Below are positions 5,845-6,250 of a stretch of 6,250 bases of DNA, one piece after another. The notes below the pieces were generated by a model. The model was not told where the DNA came from. It did no database searches and saw only the letters and a list, made by a program, of their open reading frames with translations. Each line of letters begins with the position of its first letter. Position 1 is the first letter of the stretch. Origin of the DNA: an uncultured Porphyromonadaceae bacterium (GTDB lineage Bacteria; Bacteroidota; Bacteroidia; Bacteroidales; Muribaculaceae); the NCBI GenBank assembly GCA_947178655.1, contig CAMWZB010000066.1, forward strand, positions 1 to 6,250, written 5' to 3'. Made by a program: the position numbers and the translations under genes.

Positions 5845-6250
5845 TCCATACCTCCTTTATCGTTAATTCGGCGTAGCCCTCGATAAGATTGCGGCTGATG
5901 CCCTGAACATAGAATAGTTTGTCGGGCATCGCGGGATGCCTGAAGCGGTTGAAGCGCCAAGCCTTGCCGGTGTCCATGACTTTCTGTGTCATCAGCACTC
6001 GCGGCTTGTGATACTCATTATAGTAGCTGTCCACGTAGAGGCGCTCCGGTTTGGCCTGCACATTTTTATTGCGGTCATAGACTGTCAGAAGGCCGAGCCC
6101 GGTGACGGCGCTCAGAGGCGTAGACAGCGATGCCATGTCGCCGACGCCGAGCTGGCGGCGTTCGTCGGCCGTGAGCGCGCTGACGATGTCGAACTCTATG
6201 TCATCCTTGATATTGACGAAATCCTCTCCGGTGTCGCTCATGTATATGAG
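5837..6250 (-). CDS. C-terminal part of a tail or baseplate-type protein (partial)
   Basis: A frame runs from the window edge to the TGA at 5839-5837. There is an ATG at 6241-6239 that would give 134 residues, but the frame stays open upstream of it (codons for Leu-Ile-Tyr precede the Met) and no ribosome site is visible there. This is therefore more probably the end of a larger protein whose start lies outside the window. Counting from that Met, visible features are an acidic stretch (about 4-28), a hydrophobic middle (about 36-55, with SAVTGLGLLTVYD) and an aromatic region (NEYHKPRVLMTQK, about 75-87). The end is beta-rich (KLFYVQGISRNLIEGYAELTIKEVWND). It sits immediately before the tail fibre, overlapping it by 8 bases. 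In phage gene order that position suits a tail-tip, hub or baseplate protein to which fibres attach. No specific family is recognised. Confidence 0.75.
   Translation of the reverse strand, partial: LIYMSDTGEDFVNIKDDIEFDIVSALTADERRQLGVGDMASLSTPLSAVTGLGLLTVYDRNKNVQAKPERLYVDSYYNEYHKPRVLMTQKVMDTGKAWRFNRFRHPAMPDKLFYVQGISRNLIEGYAELTIKEVWND
5851..5858 (-). promoter_or_regulatory. Strong Shine-Dalgarno for the tail fibre gene
   Basis: On the minus strand AAAGGAGG lies 6 bases before the ATG at 5844-5842, inside the last codons of the preceding gene. It fixes the fibre start and is the only near-perfect Shine-Dalgarno upstream of any gene here; the other starts have A/T-rich or featureless leaders. 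Its use would depend on how the host ribosome treats such sites. Confidence 0.75.

Noticed and set aside
3448..5886. Long plus-strand open frames (3448-4470 and 4888-5886) opposite the tail genes
   Set aside because: They lie wholly antisense to well-supported genes, have low-complexity Arg/Gly/Val/Ala-rich translations without family signal, and are expected shadows of high-G+C, third-position-biased coding on the other strand.

Overview
The window is a contiguous piece of a tailed-phage or prophage genome. It carries the end of the tail/appendage module followed by the lysis module. All nine supported genes lie on the minus strand, so transcription runs from high to low coordinates in one tightly packed array (overlaps of 4 to 8 bases, or gaps of 12 to 129 bases). 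The host is most likely a member of the Bacteroidales, probably a gut commensal. The reasons are: most starts have A/T-rich leaders without a Shine-Dalgarno sequence; the appendage proteins resemble, from memory, types common in Bacteroides-like prophages; and the only promoter-like sequence found matches the Bacteroidetes TTTG / TAnnTTTG form. No search was possible, so the host call is an inference. No integrase, attachment site, tRNA, rRNA, CRISPR array or transposon is visible.

Layout in transcription order. (1) 6250-5837: C-terminal end of a tail or baseplate-type protein, cut by the window edge. (2) 5844-4477: a 455-residue tail fibre with a duplicated LAGYGITD repeat and HxH/HHH motifs. 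(3) 4461-3199: a 420-residue structural protein with a glycine/serine linker and a beta-rich C-terminal domain. (4) 3186-2878 and 2881-2489: two small unknown proteins joined by an ATGA overlap. (5) 2427-1210: a 405-residue appendage/adhesin-like protein in two parts. (6) 1080-730: a membrane-anchored coiled-coil protein (holin or inner-membrane spanin candidate). (7) 710-312: a peptidase M15 endolysin. (8) 315 to beyond base 1: a lipoprotein (outer-membrane spanin candidate), also cut by the window edge.

The tail genes probably build the host-recognition end of the virion. The last three genes probably form the lysis cassette: an endolysin that cuts peptidoglycan peptides, flanked by an inner-membrane coiled-coil protein and an outer-membrane lipoprotein. 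Base composition falls along the array. Lines sampled in the tail genes are about 57-72% G+C, the C-terminal half of the 405-residue protein is about 47-48%, and the lysis genes fall to about 37-43%. This is a mosaic pattern.

The points most worth a second look are: the spanin-like pair around the endolysin; the composition step inside the 405-residue protein; an exact in-frame direct repeat inside the fibre; a fibre that ends where an S74 chaperone domain often begins; and a possible small RNA on the otherwise empty plus strand at about 1140-1211.
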